Positions 36,703 through 49,288 of a stretch of 64,000 bases of DNA are shown piece after piece. A model generated the notes under the pieces. The model worked only from the letters and a program-made list of their open reading frames with translations. It made no database searches and was not told where the DNA came from. The DNA is from Cladorrhinum sp. PSN259 (Eukaryota; Ascomycota; Sordariomycetes; Sordariales; Podosporaceae), in NCBI GenBank assembly GCA_033725935.1, contig MU867101.1, positions 62,001-126,000 on the forward strand, in the 5' to 3' direction. The first letter of the stretch is position 1; each line of letters begins with the position of its first letter. The position numbers and the translations under genes are program-made.

Positions 36703-38401
36703 ATGGCAACCGTCAACGACGAGCCCCTCGTGGTATTGGCCTCGACGAGGACCGTTATCACCCTCGAGGACGACTCGCTGCTTCTTACCCCAGCCACTAT
36801 CACCGTATCACCAACCACCGGCAAGATCCTCTCAGTGGTTACCGAGATCTTGCCCAGGAGTGCGTTCCCAGCCAATGCCACGTACAGAGACTACAGCCCC
36901 AAGATCCTGCTTCCCGGCTTGGTGGATGCCCATGTCCACCTCAACGAGCCGGGCCGTACCGAGTGGGAGGGCTTCGCCACGGGTACCCGTGCGGCTGCAT
37001 CTGGCGGCGTCACCACCGTTGTTGACATGCCCCTCAACGCCATCCCGCCCACCACCACGCTAGCAGGGTTCAAGGAGAAGCTTCGTGCTAGTCGAGGCCA
37101 ATGCTGGGTTGATGTCGGCTTCTACGGAGGCGTCATCCCTGGAAACGCGCATGAACTGCTGCCACTCGTCGAGGCTGGCGTTCGAGGATTCAAAGGGTTC
37201 CTCATAGACTCTGGTGTAAGTCATCCTCATTCACTCACACCCGTCTCCACTTCCCATACTTACCAATCAAATGTAATAGGTTGAAGAGTTCCCTGCCGTC
37301 TCGGCCGGTGACATTGCATTGGCAATGACCACCCTCAAGGACTCACCTACCACTCTCATGTTCCATGCTGAGATGCTTCCACCCATCACCGACTCGGTCG
37401 GTGATTCAGTACAAGTCTCTGAGCCCCCACTCGCACCAAAGGGTGAGCTGTTCAGCTACAGCACCTTCCTTAACTCCCGCCCTCCAGCATTCGAGACCTA
37501 CGCCATCGAAGAAATTCTCTCCATGGCAGAGCTCGCACCCAACCTCCACCTTCACATTGTGCACCTCTCAGCCATCGAGTGTATCCCCATTCTTCGCAAG
37601 GCCCGTAAAAACGGCATCAAAATCACGGCCGAGACGTGCTTCCACTACCTCGGCCTCGCCTCAGACGACATCGAGGACGGCGACACCAGACACAAGTGCT
37701 GCCCACCCATCCGCTCCCAGACCAACCAGGACTTGCTCTGGGACGAGATTGCCGACCTCGATGGCTGCATCAAGACCATCGTCTCTGACCACTCCCCCTG
37801 CACACCCGAACTCAAACTCCTCCCTCCACATCTCCAGACCATTGAAGATGAAGAAGCCCGCTTCAGACCAAACATGCATCACTCCGACTCCGGTATCGAC
37901 GTCACACTCCCTGAAGAGCGTCTTGAAAAACAAGTCGCCCGCCGTCTCCCAGTCATCAACCCCTCCGGACAAGGCGACTTCTTCGCAGCGTGGGGCGGTA
38001 TTTCCTCGGTCGGCCTTGGGCTACCAATCCTGTACACCACCGCCTCTGACCGCGCGTCCCACGGCTATTCGGCCCCCTCCATCACCGATATCGTCCGGAT
38101 GTGCTCCCAGGCCACAGCCAAACAGGTTGGCCTCTCGCATCGTAAGGGCGGCATCAAGGTGGGCATGGACGGAGATTTTGCCGTTTTCGATGAGGATGAT
38201 GTGTGGACCTTGAGGTCCGGAGATATGCGGTGGAAGAACAAGTGCTCACCTTGGGAGGGCCACACGTTCCGTGGACGGGTTCACGAGACGTGGCTTAGGG
38301 GACACAGCGTGTTCCGTCTTGGTGAGGGAAGGGATGGAAGAGGTTACGTGTCGGAAAAGCCGCTTGGTGAGGCTATTGTTGAGAGGAGGACCGCATTTTA
38401 A
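36703..38401 (+). CDS. Allantoinase
   Basis: It hydrolyses allantoin to allantoate, a step of purine degradation that releases nitrogen (DAL1 in yeast). Exons 36703-37215 and 37280-38401 join in frame to 544 residues; the intron is GTAAGT..AATAG. The sequence shows the amidohydrolase metal site: DAHVHLNEPG (H77, H79), a Lys likely carboxylated (GFKGF, K164), H200 in FHAEM, H266 in HIVHLS and D341 in SDHSPC. The start is the first ATG with the expected N-terminus (MATVNDEPLVVLAS); an upstream in-frame ATG at 36625 would add 26 residues of leader-like sequence. At 544 residues it is longer than yeast Dal1 (460), owing to loops around 300-330 and 350-400. Upstream GATA motifs fit nitrogen control. 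Confidence 0.93.
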
Positions 38402-40278
38402 AGTCTGAAATGCGGCTTGGCTTGTGGAGATTTTTTTCATAATGATTGTCTTTTGCATTTGCATTGCATATGCATCTTTTCTTTGACGAAGGAAAATCTG
38501 GAGAAACTGGATTTTCGTCAAATTTTGGTTTTTATGTACACATAGCAATACCCCACGATGGAAATGATTTTCATGGTTTTGGATTGGATGAGGCCCGATG
38601 AGGAAAAAGTCTGGGCAGGACACTGGGAGGGGCAAATGACGAACGAAGCACGAGATATGAGCGAGGAGTCAGTAAATGATAGACTTGCATGCATGGCATC
38701 TTCAAATGTTAGAACGCATTTACAAGACTTTTGGCAGAGGTCATGACAATTACAATGTGACAAAACTACTCAGCCGGAAGTAAGAAATTGCCCAAAGTTA
38801 AAATGGAGGACATGGAATGGATGATATTCAGGGGTCGAGGAGTGGCTGCCGTAAATAGAATTTTCTATGGGATGAAATCCCTTCAATTCGGGTCGCGCTA
38901 ACACTTCCCAGCATGTAAGAAATCCGCTGTTGAAACCGGAGTTACACTTAAAGAGGCCACAATCTTCTCTCTTTGGCTCGCAATGTCATCCTGTTCGGCA
39001 CAGCCTCGAGAAAGGAAAAAAGTGAGATGCCGCAACTCCGTCTTGGTCTTGTGGGGAATGAAAAACCACAGCCACCAAGCCCTCTCCTTTTTTTCAAGCA
39101 CCGGGGTTGAGTGAGGAGATAATTGTTGACAAGGGTTTGCGGTAAATGAGGGCGTTGCGTCGCCACATTCCAAGAGCTTTTTGTTCCAAGCTGCAAGTTT
39201 ACAGTTTGGCCGTGTCCGCTTCGTGTAAGAAAGAAAACAAGTTGATCCGTTGTCAGCCGAGCGGAAGGAAATATCTGAGGAAGGAATTGATTGAATGAAT
39301 GATTCCATTGTACATAAATACGAATTCCAGGGGGCAGGTTATGACGCAAGGTTAATTAATTCAGAGAGAACATGGACGGGACTGGCCAGGCCAGCAGGGG
39401 ACGGAAAGAGAATGCATGGAGCGTGGGTGTTCCCTTTTTTGGCCCTTTTAAAGTTTCCAGGTTTGGGCAGGTTCCAATCTTGATATTCAATGCATTGTTG
39501 AATGCTTTTCCCGCGCCCGGCGCCCAAACCTCTCATCATTTTCACTGTCAGTCCGAAGGGACAGATTCTCGTGATATTTGTGACATGAAGCATTTAAAGT
39601 TCATTTTTGTATTTTTTTTTAAATAAAAAAAAATACCCTGAATAAAACCCCAGTTGCCCGGCGCCGGGTAGCCCGTGTGTCGCCTTCGCAACGGGGGTCT
39701 GCCCGCTGACCAGTGGACGGGGTGAGCTAACAGTGGCCTGCTGCAATTTCTCGTTCGCTGCAACCTGGATCCCCCCATTCTCTTGCTGTTTCGGGTCGCA
39801 TTCGCCGGGGAGTACGGCATTTTCGCATTTTCTTTTCTTTGCTGGGCATTCGGTGATGCTGGTGCCGATTCAACTAAGAGTTGGTATTGGGATTGGGCAC
39901 CGTCCATCAAAGAGGCAACCAGTTTGACTGTTTGTAGTAGTTACGTACTGAGAGACCGCCAAGCCTCTATCTCATTTGTACGCCGCCGTACGCAGTAAAG
40001 ATTCCCGCGCGCCCAGACCACGCACCGCTCAGCTGAACACAACACCAGCCAAACAGCCAACCTACCACCCTACCACCTTGCGTGCCGACCTACCGACCAC
40101 TCACCCCGACCGACCGACAAGACCCGATTCTTACCAAACCCCAGGCAAAACCCAAACGAACACAACGGCAGGGACAACTTCATCATCAATTCTGGTCCCG
40201 GTCCCTTGTCTGCAGGAGGAGCATGTGCGCCGCGGCTTGATCGTGCCGTAATCTCGATCATCGAAATAACCACCCGCG
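38402..40278. other. Intergenic DNA upstream of PIP5K
   Basis: It contains the allantoinase 3' region and the PIP5K promoter and leader. A perfect 12-bp palindrome (CCCGGCGCCGGG) is at 39657-39668, next to AT-rich DNA. The leader before 40279 is rich in CCGACC-type repeats. No gene was recognised. Confidence 0.5.
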
Positions 40279-43246
40279 ATGCCCTCCTTCCTGCCGGACG
40301 ACAGCGCGGGAATCGACTCGCACTCCTCAGGCGTCGTCCATCTCGACCACGCCGCCGAGTACGGCTTATCGCAGAGCAAGGCGAATGTAGACATCCCCCG
40401 ACACCCGCACTCGCACACGTCAAATGAGAGCTTCGACGAAAGTTCAACCAACTCGTCCAATTCATCCCAGACTTCCGAGGCCTCGATTGACACGCGACAC
40501 CGCCACGCTCAGGTGACTCCGGGGAAATACTTTTCGACTCCGACACAGAAGCCGTCAAGCATGAATTCCAACGGGAGACCGCTCCCGAATGGCAATTCAT
40601 CGACGATATTGGTTGACCGCACTTTAAAACTTAGGGGACAAGGCAATAATGATCCGGCAACTTCGAGTCCGAAGGAGGCTTTCCCACGAGTATCGGTAGG
40701 ATCCGCGATTGGCGGATTCGATTCGGTACAGCCATCACCGGTCGATATTCATTTGCAGCCATCATCGAATAAACAGCCACTCGAGAATGGCGCTTCAAAC
40801 GCCACTATTCCCGGCAATGCCGCGGGCGCCGATTCGAACCAACAAAAAGAAAAACAACCTCACAGGTTTTCCTCACCTCCTCTTTACGTAGCAAACAACG
40901 CCAGCGCATCCACCAGCCAACTACACGTACCTCCACCCGCCCCCGGAATCAAACACCGACACACTCTCGAAGTCCCCAAGGCAACACCGGCGCGAGGCTC
41001 ACGAGATGGAGCAGACGTATACGCTAGCGGCAGATTCTCACCAACAGTAATGGGTCCGGGTCAGCGTAGAGCTTCGCTTAGTTTGGCTAGGAGAAACACG
41101 CGATCCCTACACTCAGAGATGCCCCGCGATGAAATTATTCCCGACGAGGACGCGATGCGATGGGCTGAGGCTTACAGACAGAAGCGGGCGAGCAAGCGGC
41201 GGAGGAGAGAGCTGGAAGACGACGACAGAGTGCTGGTTGGAACCAAGGTGGACGAGAATCATGCAAACTGGATAACGGCGTACAACATGTTGACCGGTAT
41301 CCGAGTCTCCGTCTCGAGGACCAATGCCAAACTTAACCGCGATCTGACCGACGCCGACTTTGACGTCAAGCAAAAGTCTACTTTCGATATTGCCGGAAAC
41401 GAACTGGTGCCGTCGGCCAAGTACGACTTCAAGTTTAAGGACTACGCTCCCTGGGTGTTCCGTCACCTGCGTGCCCTCTTCCGCCAGGACCCCGCCGATT
41501 ACCTCATGTCGTTGACGGGTAAGTACATCTTGTCAGAGCTCGGATCGCCGGGCAAGAGTGGAAGCTTCTTTTATTTCTCCCGAGACTACAAGTACATCAT
41601 CAAGACGATCCACCATGCCGAGCACAAGTTCCTCCGAAAGATCCTCAAGGATTACTATCAGCACGTTACGGAAAACCCAAACACTTTACTCTCGCAGTTT
41701 TATGGCCTTCATCGTGTCAAGACTCCTTATGGCAAGAAGATTCACTTTGTCGTCATGAATAACCTCTTCCCACCGCACCGGGATATCCACCAGACTTTCG
41801 ACTTGAAGGGATCTACCATTGGGAGAGATTACAGAGAGGAAGAGCTGGAAAACAATCCGAGGGCAACTCTGAAAGACCTCAACTGGTTGCGACGAAAGAG
41901 ACATCTCGAGCTGGGTCTGCAAAAGAAGAAGCTTTTCTTGGAACAGCTCAAAAAGGATGTGCGGTTGCTGCAGCGGTTGCAGATTATGGATTACTCTCTG
42001 TTGATTGGTATTCATGATTTACAGAGAGGGAACGAAGAGAACCTCAGGGACAAGACTCTGAGGGTTTTCAACCCAGGGGGTAATGGCGCCGGTGGTCAGG
42101 AAGAGGAGCCTAGTTCTGTCTTGATGCGGACTCCGTCCAAGTTGGAGAATCAGAGGAAGGCGAGGGAGCTAAGGCACATGATTCGGACGGAGAAGCCGGT
42201 CCCGATGGGAGAGACTAGTAGCCGGATGCCGGATGAATTGGCCGAGGGGCAGAATAAGCATGGGTTTGTGTTTAATCAGGATGATGGAGGGTTCAGGGCC
42301 ACGCACGAGGATGATAAGCCTGCTGATGAGATTTATTACTTGGGTGTTATTGATTGTTTGACTCACGTAAGTCTATCTTCATTATTATTGCCTGGAGAAC
42401 ATTTACTGACACATGACACAGTACGGCATCATCAAGAAAATCGAACACTTCTGGAAAGGACTTTCCTCGGACAGAAGCCAAATCTCTGCTTTGCCGCCTC
42501 ACGAATACGGCGAGAGATTCATTAATTTCATCGACGGCGTCACAATGTCGCAGGAGGAGGCGTTCAGAGAAGCTCAGCGTAGAGACGAGGAAGCGATAGC
42601 GGCAGCGGTTGCGGAGGAGGAAAGACAACGTGCAGCAAGCTGGGGTAGTATGAGACGGCGCGGTACTGCCGGTCCTGCTCCGCCTGCGCCTAATTATCTC
42701 CCACCTCCGGTTCCTCCTCAGTCTTCTCGATCCCCCGAGGCGGAAGCTACGATAGAAAGAGCCGAAACTGAGATGAGGAGATTGACATTGGAAAATGAAG
42801 GAAGCGAGCGAGAGGTTGTGGAACGGACGTTGAGGACTACGACTACGTCTGTTACGGCTGGTGGTGGGCAGACTGTTTTGCCTGTTGTTGAGGAGGCTGA
42901 GATGGAGGATAGAAGGAGTCGAGGGAGCGCAGAGGGGAGTAGGGGTAGATTGAGCCAGGAGAGGTTAGATAGAGAGAGGCAGAGGCCGTATACGCCTGCT
43001 AAGGATAGTGGGGAGTCTTTACAGTTCCAAAATGGAAGGTTTGCGGTTGGAAAGTTGAGGATGACAGGTTCAAACCCTGCGGACGGAAGACCGCCGCCTA
43101 CTCCGCCCAAGACTGGGCATGGGTATGGGGGCGGCAGTGTCGGGAGTATGGAGTATAACGGTGGAGGGTTGAGGAGTGTGAGCGGGACTCAGAGGTCGAT
43201 TGGGAGGGATAGTTTGGATAAGGCTTTGCCTGCTTTGCCTAGGTGA
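40279..43246 (+). CDS. Phosphatidylinositol-4-phosphate 5-kinase (MSS4-like)
   Basis: This enzyme makes PI(4,5)P2 at the plasma membrane and acts upstream of actin and cell-wall signalling. Exons 40279-42366 and 42422-43246 join in frame to 970 residues. The N-terminal third is disordered (Ser/Pro/Asn-rich). The catalytic domain begins around residue 330. It shows KDYAPWVFRHLRALF, the nucleotide-binding GSPGKSGSFFYFSRD with the following IIKTI lysine, the MNNLFP stretch, FDLKGST, and MDYSLLIGIHD. The activation region follows as EIYYLGVIDCLTHYGIIKKIEHFWKG, read across the intron (donor GTAAGT, acceptor CACAG). A basic C-terminal tail rich in Glu/Arg and Pro ends in KALPALPR. The start is the first ATG in the frame; an upstream coding exon cannot be excluded. 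Confidence 0.92.
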
Positions 43247-44627
43247 AGTTGCGATTGTATCGGGGAGAGAAGGGAGGTGCGCGAGTGGGAGAGTGGGAGA
43301 GTGGGAGAGTGTTAATGGCTGCTGTTTTTTTCTCTTTTTATTCGAAATGATTGTGGAACTTGTGTATGGAAAGCAAAGGGAGAGAAAGGGAGGGAACGAG
43401 GGTTTGGAAGTGTTTTTTGTTTTTGTCCTTTTTTTTTTCCCTTTCTTGTTTTTGTTTGTTTTGGGGAATTGGAAGCATAGTATTTTCCTTTTTGTTCTCG
43501 TCTTTTCTGTTCTTTTCAACTTCACTGTCATTCTCGGTTTTTTTTCTTTCTGTTTTTACACAGAACTTTCTCTTTTCGGCTCGTTCTCGTTCTTTTGTCT
43601 TTTTTGTTTGTTACAGCCAACCATACTTTGAAGAAGGAGGAAAGAACATTGGAACCCAGACACACAACACAGAGAGACACAGAGATGATACCAACAAACC
43701 GCTCCCCGCAACTTTGTTACTAAAGATAGCTTTTACTCTTACTACTCACACACAACACAACACATACCTTTATAGGAGGGAGTGGGAGGGCTCATTACAC
43801 AGACTTAAAAATGGTTTTCTTTTTTCTGTTTCTGGTTTTTTATACTACATATAGTTTTTTTTAGAGAGAGAGAGAGAGAAGGGGTGAAAGAAGATTATCG
43901 TATTGTTATTGGAAGACAGAATGGAGAGAAAGTGTTCAAGTTTTTTTTCTCTTCTTCTTTCGATGTTAAATTAGAGTGACTTTGGTGATTTTTCTGTAAT
44001 GTAAAATGTATCTACGTACACGTTTAGGGCAGTTCAAGTCTAGGAATATGGTACGTATATGTACGTACAATTGTGCATATTTACAAATGGATCTCAAACC
44101 ACAATTCTGTTGCTTGCTTGTGTTTTCTTTTTTTGATGATGGGAGATTTTTTTAATAGATTTTTTGGCCCTTTCTTCCTTTCAAGAACTCCAATAAGATT
44201 TGATCACCCAGCTACATAGGTAGGTAGGTAGGTAGGTAGGTAGACCTAGATTTATCGTTGCTGTTTGGAAAGGGGGGGTTTACACCCCGTATCATATCTT
44301 TTGGTTCCTTTGAGAAATAGACTCAGTCTACCCTTAGTATTCAATTGTCCGTCTCTTGGACAATGCATCCCAACCACCCCCGCTTCCATCGAATTCAGTA
44401 ACCCAGAGACAATGAAACAGAGTGACGGGGGGAAGTGATAATGTTCATGTTCTCTTTCTTCATTTTCCCTCATAAAACGCCATCCATACATCGATCAATC
44501 ATATAGTACAAGTGGTAGTAGTGAAGTATAATTCCATATTCCTTACAATATTCAACACAGCGAACGGGTATGTCGTCCGCTTTCCTCCTCCCTTCGTCGT
44601 CGGTAATATTTCTTTTTCTCCGTGCCA
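43247..44627. other. Convergent intergenic region PIP5K / COA6
   Basis: Both neighbours end here. It contains GTGGGAGA repeats near 43284, long T runs, a short GA repeat near 43863, and the TAGG microsatellite. No gene was recognised. Confidence 0.5.
44217..44243. repeat. (TAGG)n microsatellite
   Basis: About 6.75 perfect TAGG units lie in the PIP5K/COA6 intergenic region. Confidence 0.95.
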
Positions 44628-45277
44628 TTAATCTTTTCTCGGCGCGAAATCGGTATTGACGTCCAACTTGTTTGCGCCTTGGGCCTCGAGCTCCGCTAGC
44701 CTCTTCTTCTTTTGGATATCTTGGACTCTCCATTTCTTGAAGTATGTTACCTGGTTTTTTTTGTTAGCATTTTTTCCCCTTGCCTTTTTACTGTTTATTT
44801 CCAACGCAATCTAATATGTCCGTCCCGTTATATCCACCCCATCTTCACCCTTCTTGATGTCTTCATCTCGATTTCCTGCCCGATATGATGTCCTCCTCTC
44901 TTTTTTTTTTCTGGCCCTTCTTGACAGTTGATAATCTCTTTAATCTCTGACATTTTTTCCTCGTTTTTGTATCATTCTCTTGTCTTGTGCCACCGTCACG
45001 ATTCCCCATCCACAGATAAAAAGAATGAATCACTCACCCACTCCCTAGCACAATCCCCCTCAAACTTCTCCCCCTCACTCTTACACATGCTCGCCGCCTT
45101 TTTGTCTTCCTTTAACGCATCAATAATGCTGTTTTTATCCAAACAAGCGTAGTAAGTGTCCCTGGCCTCCCAGCATTTTTTGCGCTCTGATCGGGTGGGT
45201 GCCACTGCGCCCGTGCGGATTTCGGTGGCGCGTTTTGATTCTTCTGATTGGGAACCGAAAAGACCTAGGAAACCCAT
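44628..45277 (-). CDS. coa6: Cytochrome c oxidase assembly factor 6 (COA6-like)
   Basis: COA6 is a mitochondrial intermembrane-space protein that helps metallate the CuA site of cytochrome c oxidase subunit 2. Exons 45277-45038 and 44750-44628 join in frame to 120 residues (yeast 104). The twin cysteine motifs are visible as CX9C (C35, C45) and CX10C (C65, C76), the COX6B/COA6 pattern; CX9C-CX10C distinguishes it from other twin-CX9C proteins. Exon 2 continues VTYFKKWRVQDIQKKKRL as in the family. The intron is long (287 nt) with a GTGAGT donor and CCAG acceptor. It is divergent from SYS1. The start is MGFLGLFG at 45277; the open frame continues upstream but without homology. Confidence 0.9.
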
Positions 45278-45912
45278 TTCGTCGGTTTGTTCTGTTCTAG
45301 CAGCTGGGTAAGTAAATGTGTTTGTGGGTGGGTGGGTGGGTGGTTGTGTTTGGAGAGTTGAAGCTGGGCGGGATGTTCCGGTTGACAAGCCAAGCTTGGG
45401 AAGCTCCAAAGGTTGCAGGGATGAACAATTGACGGGAAGGACATGGATGATGGAATTGGAACTGGAATTGGCTGGGTTGGGGGTGGAAGTGGGACTGGGA
45501 CCGTTGAGCAAAAAGAGATTATGTAATCTTAGAGGTTCCGGGGTTCTGGACAGGGGACCGTGTCGCGTAAGGCAAGTTGGGGAATCGTTATAATGAACAT
45601 GCAGCTTTGATCCTTTTGGACTGGAGACTTTTTTGTGAACGACACACATAATAAACGAATGAACGACAGCGTATACGAGATTGAATTCGAGTACGATACG
45701 ATACCCGGACTATACGATTTCGAAAAGACGATACAGACGAAGCAAGAGACAAGAAAGCCACACGGCGCATTCCACCCACTCCCAAGTTTCGCAACTTGAA
45801 GCTACCCGCATACGCATACGTGCCACCAGACGCAGGCAGAAAAGAGGATATGATTCCTAGATAACACACACCACTTATTTTTCCTACACAACCGAATAAA
45901 CCCACAAAAACC
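45278..45912. promoter_or_regulatory. Divergent promoter region COA6 / SYS1
   Basis: The 635 bp lie between outward-facing start codons and must contain both promoters. A GTGGG repeat is at 45322-45340. Open frames here are extensions of the COA6 frame or antisense to it. Confidence 0.55.
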
Positions 45913-46643
45913 ATGGCCCGTCGCCGCCGTCCACCCCGCCCTGGCGCCCTCTCAGAGCTTCCCCCACTCAAAATCCTCTCCCAGATCCTCGCCCTCCAAG
46001 CGCTCTATTACATCTTTGCTTTCGTACTCCTCTTATTCACCACACTCGTTGCTGGAACGCCATTTACTCTCGACCTCGTCTTCGGCTGGTCCCAAGTACG
46101 AGGAGACACGACGCAGGGGTGGCTATTAGGTTTCATATGGATACTTGACGGGGGGTTATTAATGTTTGTGTCTTCCCTCCCCATTCTTAGAAACCAAAGA
46201 TTCCCCTCGTACTAAATGCTGGTGATAAATGTCATTATAGAGCCCTCTCAATAATCGCTTTAATCTCTCGCAGCAAATTAGTCCCCGACTTCGCCCTGAC
46301 CCTCCACTTCATCCACCTCGTCGTCACCTACTTCTACACGGGTCACACCCTACCCTCCCACACGGCATGGTGGATAACAATGTTTTCGTCTTCGGTAATC
46401 TGTATACTGCTCGCAACGTGGGGATGTCAATACCGCGAGTTGAAACCAATAACCTTTGGCGGGCATTCGTCGTCAAACACAAATAATAACCAAAACAATG
46501 CACAACAAGAGCAAGGGGCAGAAGGGGATGAAGAGGAAGGGTTCAGTAGGGGGAGAGGAAGGGGGAGAGGCAGAGACGGAGCGGGCGAGTACGAAATGGT
46601 TGATATACCCGCTAATAATGCAGAAAATGAACGGAGAGATTAG
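45913..46643 (+). CDS. sys1: Golgi integral membrane protein SYS1
   Basis: SYS1 is a multi-pass Golgi membrane protein that recruits the small GTPase Arl3/ARFRP1 and so acts in late-Golgi trafficking. Exons 45913-46163 and 46241-46643 join in frame to 217 residues. A short basic N-terminus (MARRRRPPRP) precedes hydrophobic segments around residues 25-47, 70-95, 106-120 and 127-145, the expected four-pass layout. The segment DFALTLHFIHLVVTYFYTG is characteristic. The splice joins GGLL to IALSIIALISRSK (donor GTTTGT, acceptor TATAG). The C-terminal tail is polar, with Asn/Gln repeats and a Gly/Arg stretch, longer than in yeast. It starts in good context (ACCATGG). Confidence 0.88.
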
Positions 46644-47579
46644 ATGTTTTTCGACAAGCAAAGAAAGAAAAAATAATATGATGAAAGAGAGAGAGCAGAA
46701 GGCAAAAAAGCATAATTTTACCTGGCGTTTTTTTTCTGGAACTGGCGAACAACGGGGTTTGTAATATCAAGTTATAGAGCAGGAAATGGGTAACTTTTGA
46801 AGCAAATTGGGCGTTTATTGGGGGCTTTTGCTTTTTCAGGAGACAATGAATTATAACTTTATCAGCGTGTTATTATTATTATTATTGCTGTTGTTATTAT
46901 TGGTATGGAGATGATCAGAGGGAGAGAGAAAAAAGACATTTACTTCACTGCGTAACAAGCGGAAGGGAAAGGGGTTCAGAATCATATCATTCAGGGGATC
47001 GAAGCTGCCATTTTCCCACCCACACACACACACATATATATATTATCCATTTCTGTTCAAATAAACCGTCGGTTATGAAAACGGGACAATGAATCGGTTA
47101 TACCATCATGAGTATGTGGTACTTAGCAGAAGATGGACGGTTCCGTCCAGTGAGCACCTTGATGGTCAACTTCGAAACTGCCAGCCAGTCACAGGCCAGG
47201 ACCATATAAGTTCTCATATTGACCACCGCATTCAACAGCCCCCAGACAGAACACTGGGAAATAGCCCAGTAGTCTGGGGGTGACAACGCCAAAACCCCCT
47301 CTCACACCCCGGTGAGGGAGGTCCCCCGTTCGAATCCTCGGCCGACGCACGGAGTAAACGCACCGAATGTGTTTCGTACCCGGGCACCTCCCCAAATTCG
47401 GGGGGCCGCCCGGTTATCTTTTGAATTCTCTTTTTAATCCTCCAGTCAATTTTACTCGTCACCTGGTATCAATAACTCGGAATGGAGACAAGTAGAGAGA
47501 AATCCCCTAGGTCTGTGTTGGATTGAGAGTCCAATCTATCTATCATTCAGGTGCATGGCTATCTCGATGGTTTGAGTGG
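46644..47579. other. Convergent intergenic region with a Pol III-like unit
   Basis: The 3' ends of SYS1 and the minus-strand unknown gene face each other here. A TTATTA repeat is near 46870, a CA tract near 47018, and a box A/box B pair at 47262-47337. Confidence 0.55.
47255..47435 (+). other. Possible tRNA-derived element with Pol III box A and box B
   Basis: TAGCCCAGTAG (47262-47272) fits box A exactly, and CGTTCGAATCC (47327-47337) differs from box B GGTTCGANTCC at one base. T runs at 47419 and 47431 could end Pol III transcription. No acceptor stem pairs across the ends and the T stem is poor, so this is not an intact tRNA gene. A SINE remnant or tRNA pseudogene fits better. No copies can be checked here. 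Confidence 0.4.
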
Positions 47580-49288
47580 CTACACAGTCTCAGACTTCAA
47601 GAACGATACTCTAGGTTTTGCACCATCGTCAGCATCCTTTTCCGTTCCCTCCTCTCCCATCAGACGATGACAAAAAATATCAGAATCGCCAGGTTCTCCA
47701 TACTTGGCTGACCATTCCTCCTCTTTGCATTCTGTAGCATGAGTATCACGCTCTTTTTCAGGGGTGCTTCTAGATATGTCTCCCAGATATCCCGCATCAC
47801 CATCTTCGCATTGGTCATGCCCTTTCAACTTCCCCTCACTAGCAACTCCAGCTGATCCCATGTCCGATCCTGCAAAGTAACGGGCGCCTGCTTGATGCTT
47901 TGGCGTTGATGTTCGACTCAGGAAATACCCTGGATTCTCCCCTCCTCCCTCACTTTCGGCAAACTCGGGATAGGACTCGAGCCGAAGAACATCAAGACAT
48001 TCATCCAAGCTTTTGGCGCTCTCCAAAGTATGCATCTCTGACAACCGACTCGGTCCAGCTCTTTTACCACTGTTCTGCTTGATTGGTGATATCTGCGGAG
48101 GACTTCCCCCTTCTCCTACCACAGGTGTATTCGAAGGTGGAAAAGGTACGAACCTCCCAAGGGGTGTAGCAGTCCCACTCAACGCAGGGTTGCCGCCCAC
48201 CCCGCCGGCATTACTCATTGGAGTATTTGGTGGTATTTTCTCCTCTGTGATAGCACTGAAGGGAGAAACTGCTCCCTGCCCTCCCTGTCTGGCTTTTGCG
48301 ATATCGTCCGCAAGAAAGGTAAGTCGGTCTAGTTCCCCAGCAGCAATCATCATTCCTGCCATAGCAATCAAACCCGGACTAGCATGACGGGCCGTGGAAA
48401 ACGAGCGAAGAAGAGGAGACGGGCCCGCAGGATCTGTGTATCGGTCCCGATTTTGACGACGCCGCTCTTTGGCGTCTTGAATCTGCCAGAATGCTGCTGT
48501 ATCAGACGAGGAGGTATTTCCGGGAGTAGCCTCCGGCACAGATTTGGTGCGTCGAATCCGTTGGCGGAAACGGTGGAAGGCACCGCGCCACACTGTAAAA
48601 GAATGGCGGTGGAGCGAATGGTGGTTGCTCTGAGAAATTGTCAATGGAAAAGTGCCCCTCCTAAAAGAAAAAAAAAAGTACATCATACCTCTTCTTTTCT
48701 GGAAATCTCCCCCTCGCGGCTTGGTGCTCGAGTGAACTCTGGGCATGTGGCCGAGGAGTCTCCAGACCGCCGAGAGTTACTTGTATAGTCGTCCTCGCAA
48801 ACTTTGTCCAGGGGAGGGGTACTAGTACGGCTTTTTGAGCTCTTTTTACGACCGAGTTTGGAAACTGGGATGCTTGAAGTGCTTTTGCGGCGACCGTGCG
48901 CTCCCTTTCGCTGCGGGACGCCGTTTTTGTCTGGAGGTTCAGCTATGGGGCCATCAAACGTAAAGAGGAGATCGTCTTCCGGCAAGGGGCTACCCGGTCC
49001 ATTGTATGCTGTTCTCTAGACTGCCCGGAAGAGATCATCTGGAGCCACCTTGCTGTTTACCCGTCCGCGCTGCGAGTAGTGTAGTTGCATCTCAAGGGAA
49101 GAAACCATGTCATGAGTATAGTAAGTTCCAAGGTCTGGAGGAGAAGTAAAACAAGAGCTCAGGAGACGGATGGCGGCCAAAGTGGCCAGATCCTGTCCTT
49201 TCTTTCCATTCTGTGGCTCGGTTGGGGGCGTTTCTTCAGAAAGGGAACGTTTCTTGCGAGTCAACAACTGGCTTGCTGAACATGCCAT
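47580..49288 (-). CDS. Hypothetical protein, Ser/Pro/Gly-rich, three exons proposed
   Basis: I do not recognise the family. The model joins 49288-49061, 49015-48689 and 48629-47580 into 534 residues. The middle splice (donor GTATGA, acceptor TCTCAG) is convincing because it keeps phase between SRKEE and SNHHSLH. The first proposed intron is only 45 nt (GTAAAC..TCTAG) and removes a single in-frame TAG at 49016-49018; without it the frame is otherwise open on both sides. Basic patches (RKKRS; GRKKSSKS) and one possible helical region (FRQRIRRTK) are visible, and hydrophobic GLIAMAGMMIAAGELDRL stands out near the centre. Nuclear location is possible from the basic patches. Confidence is lower because of the first junction. 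Confidence 0.6.

Noticed and set aside
47262..47350. Intact tRNA gene at the box A/box B unit
   Set aside because: The acceptor stem does not pair and the T stem has three mismatches, so it is kept only as a possible derived element.
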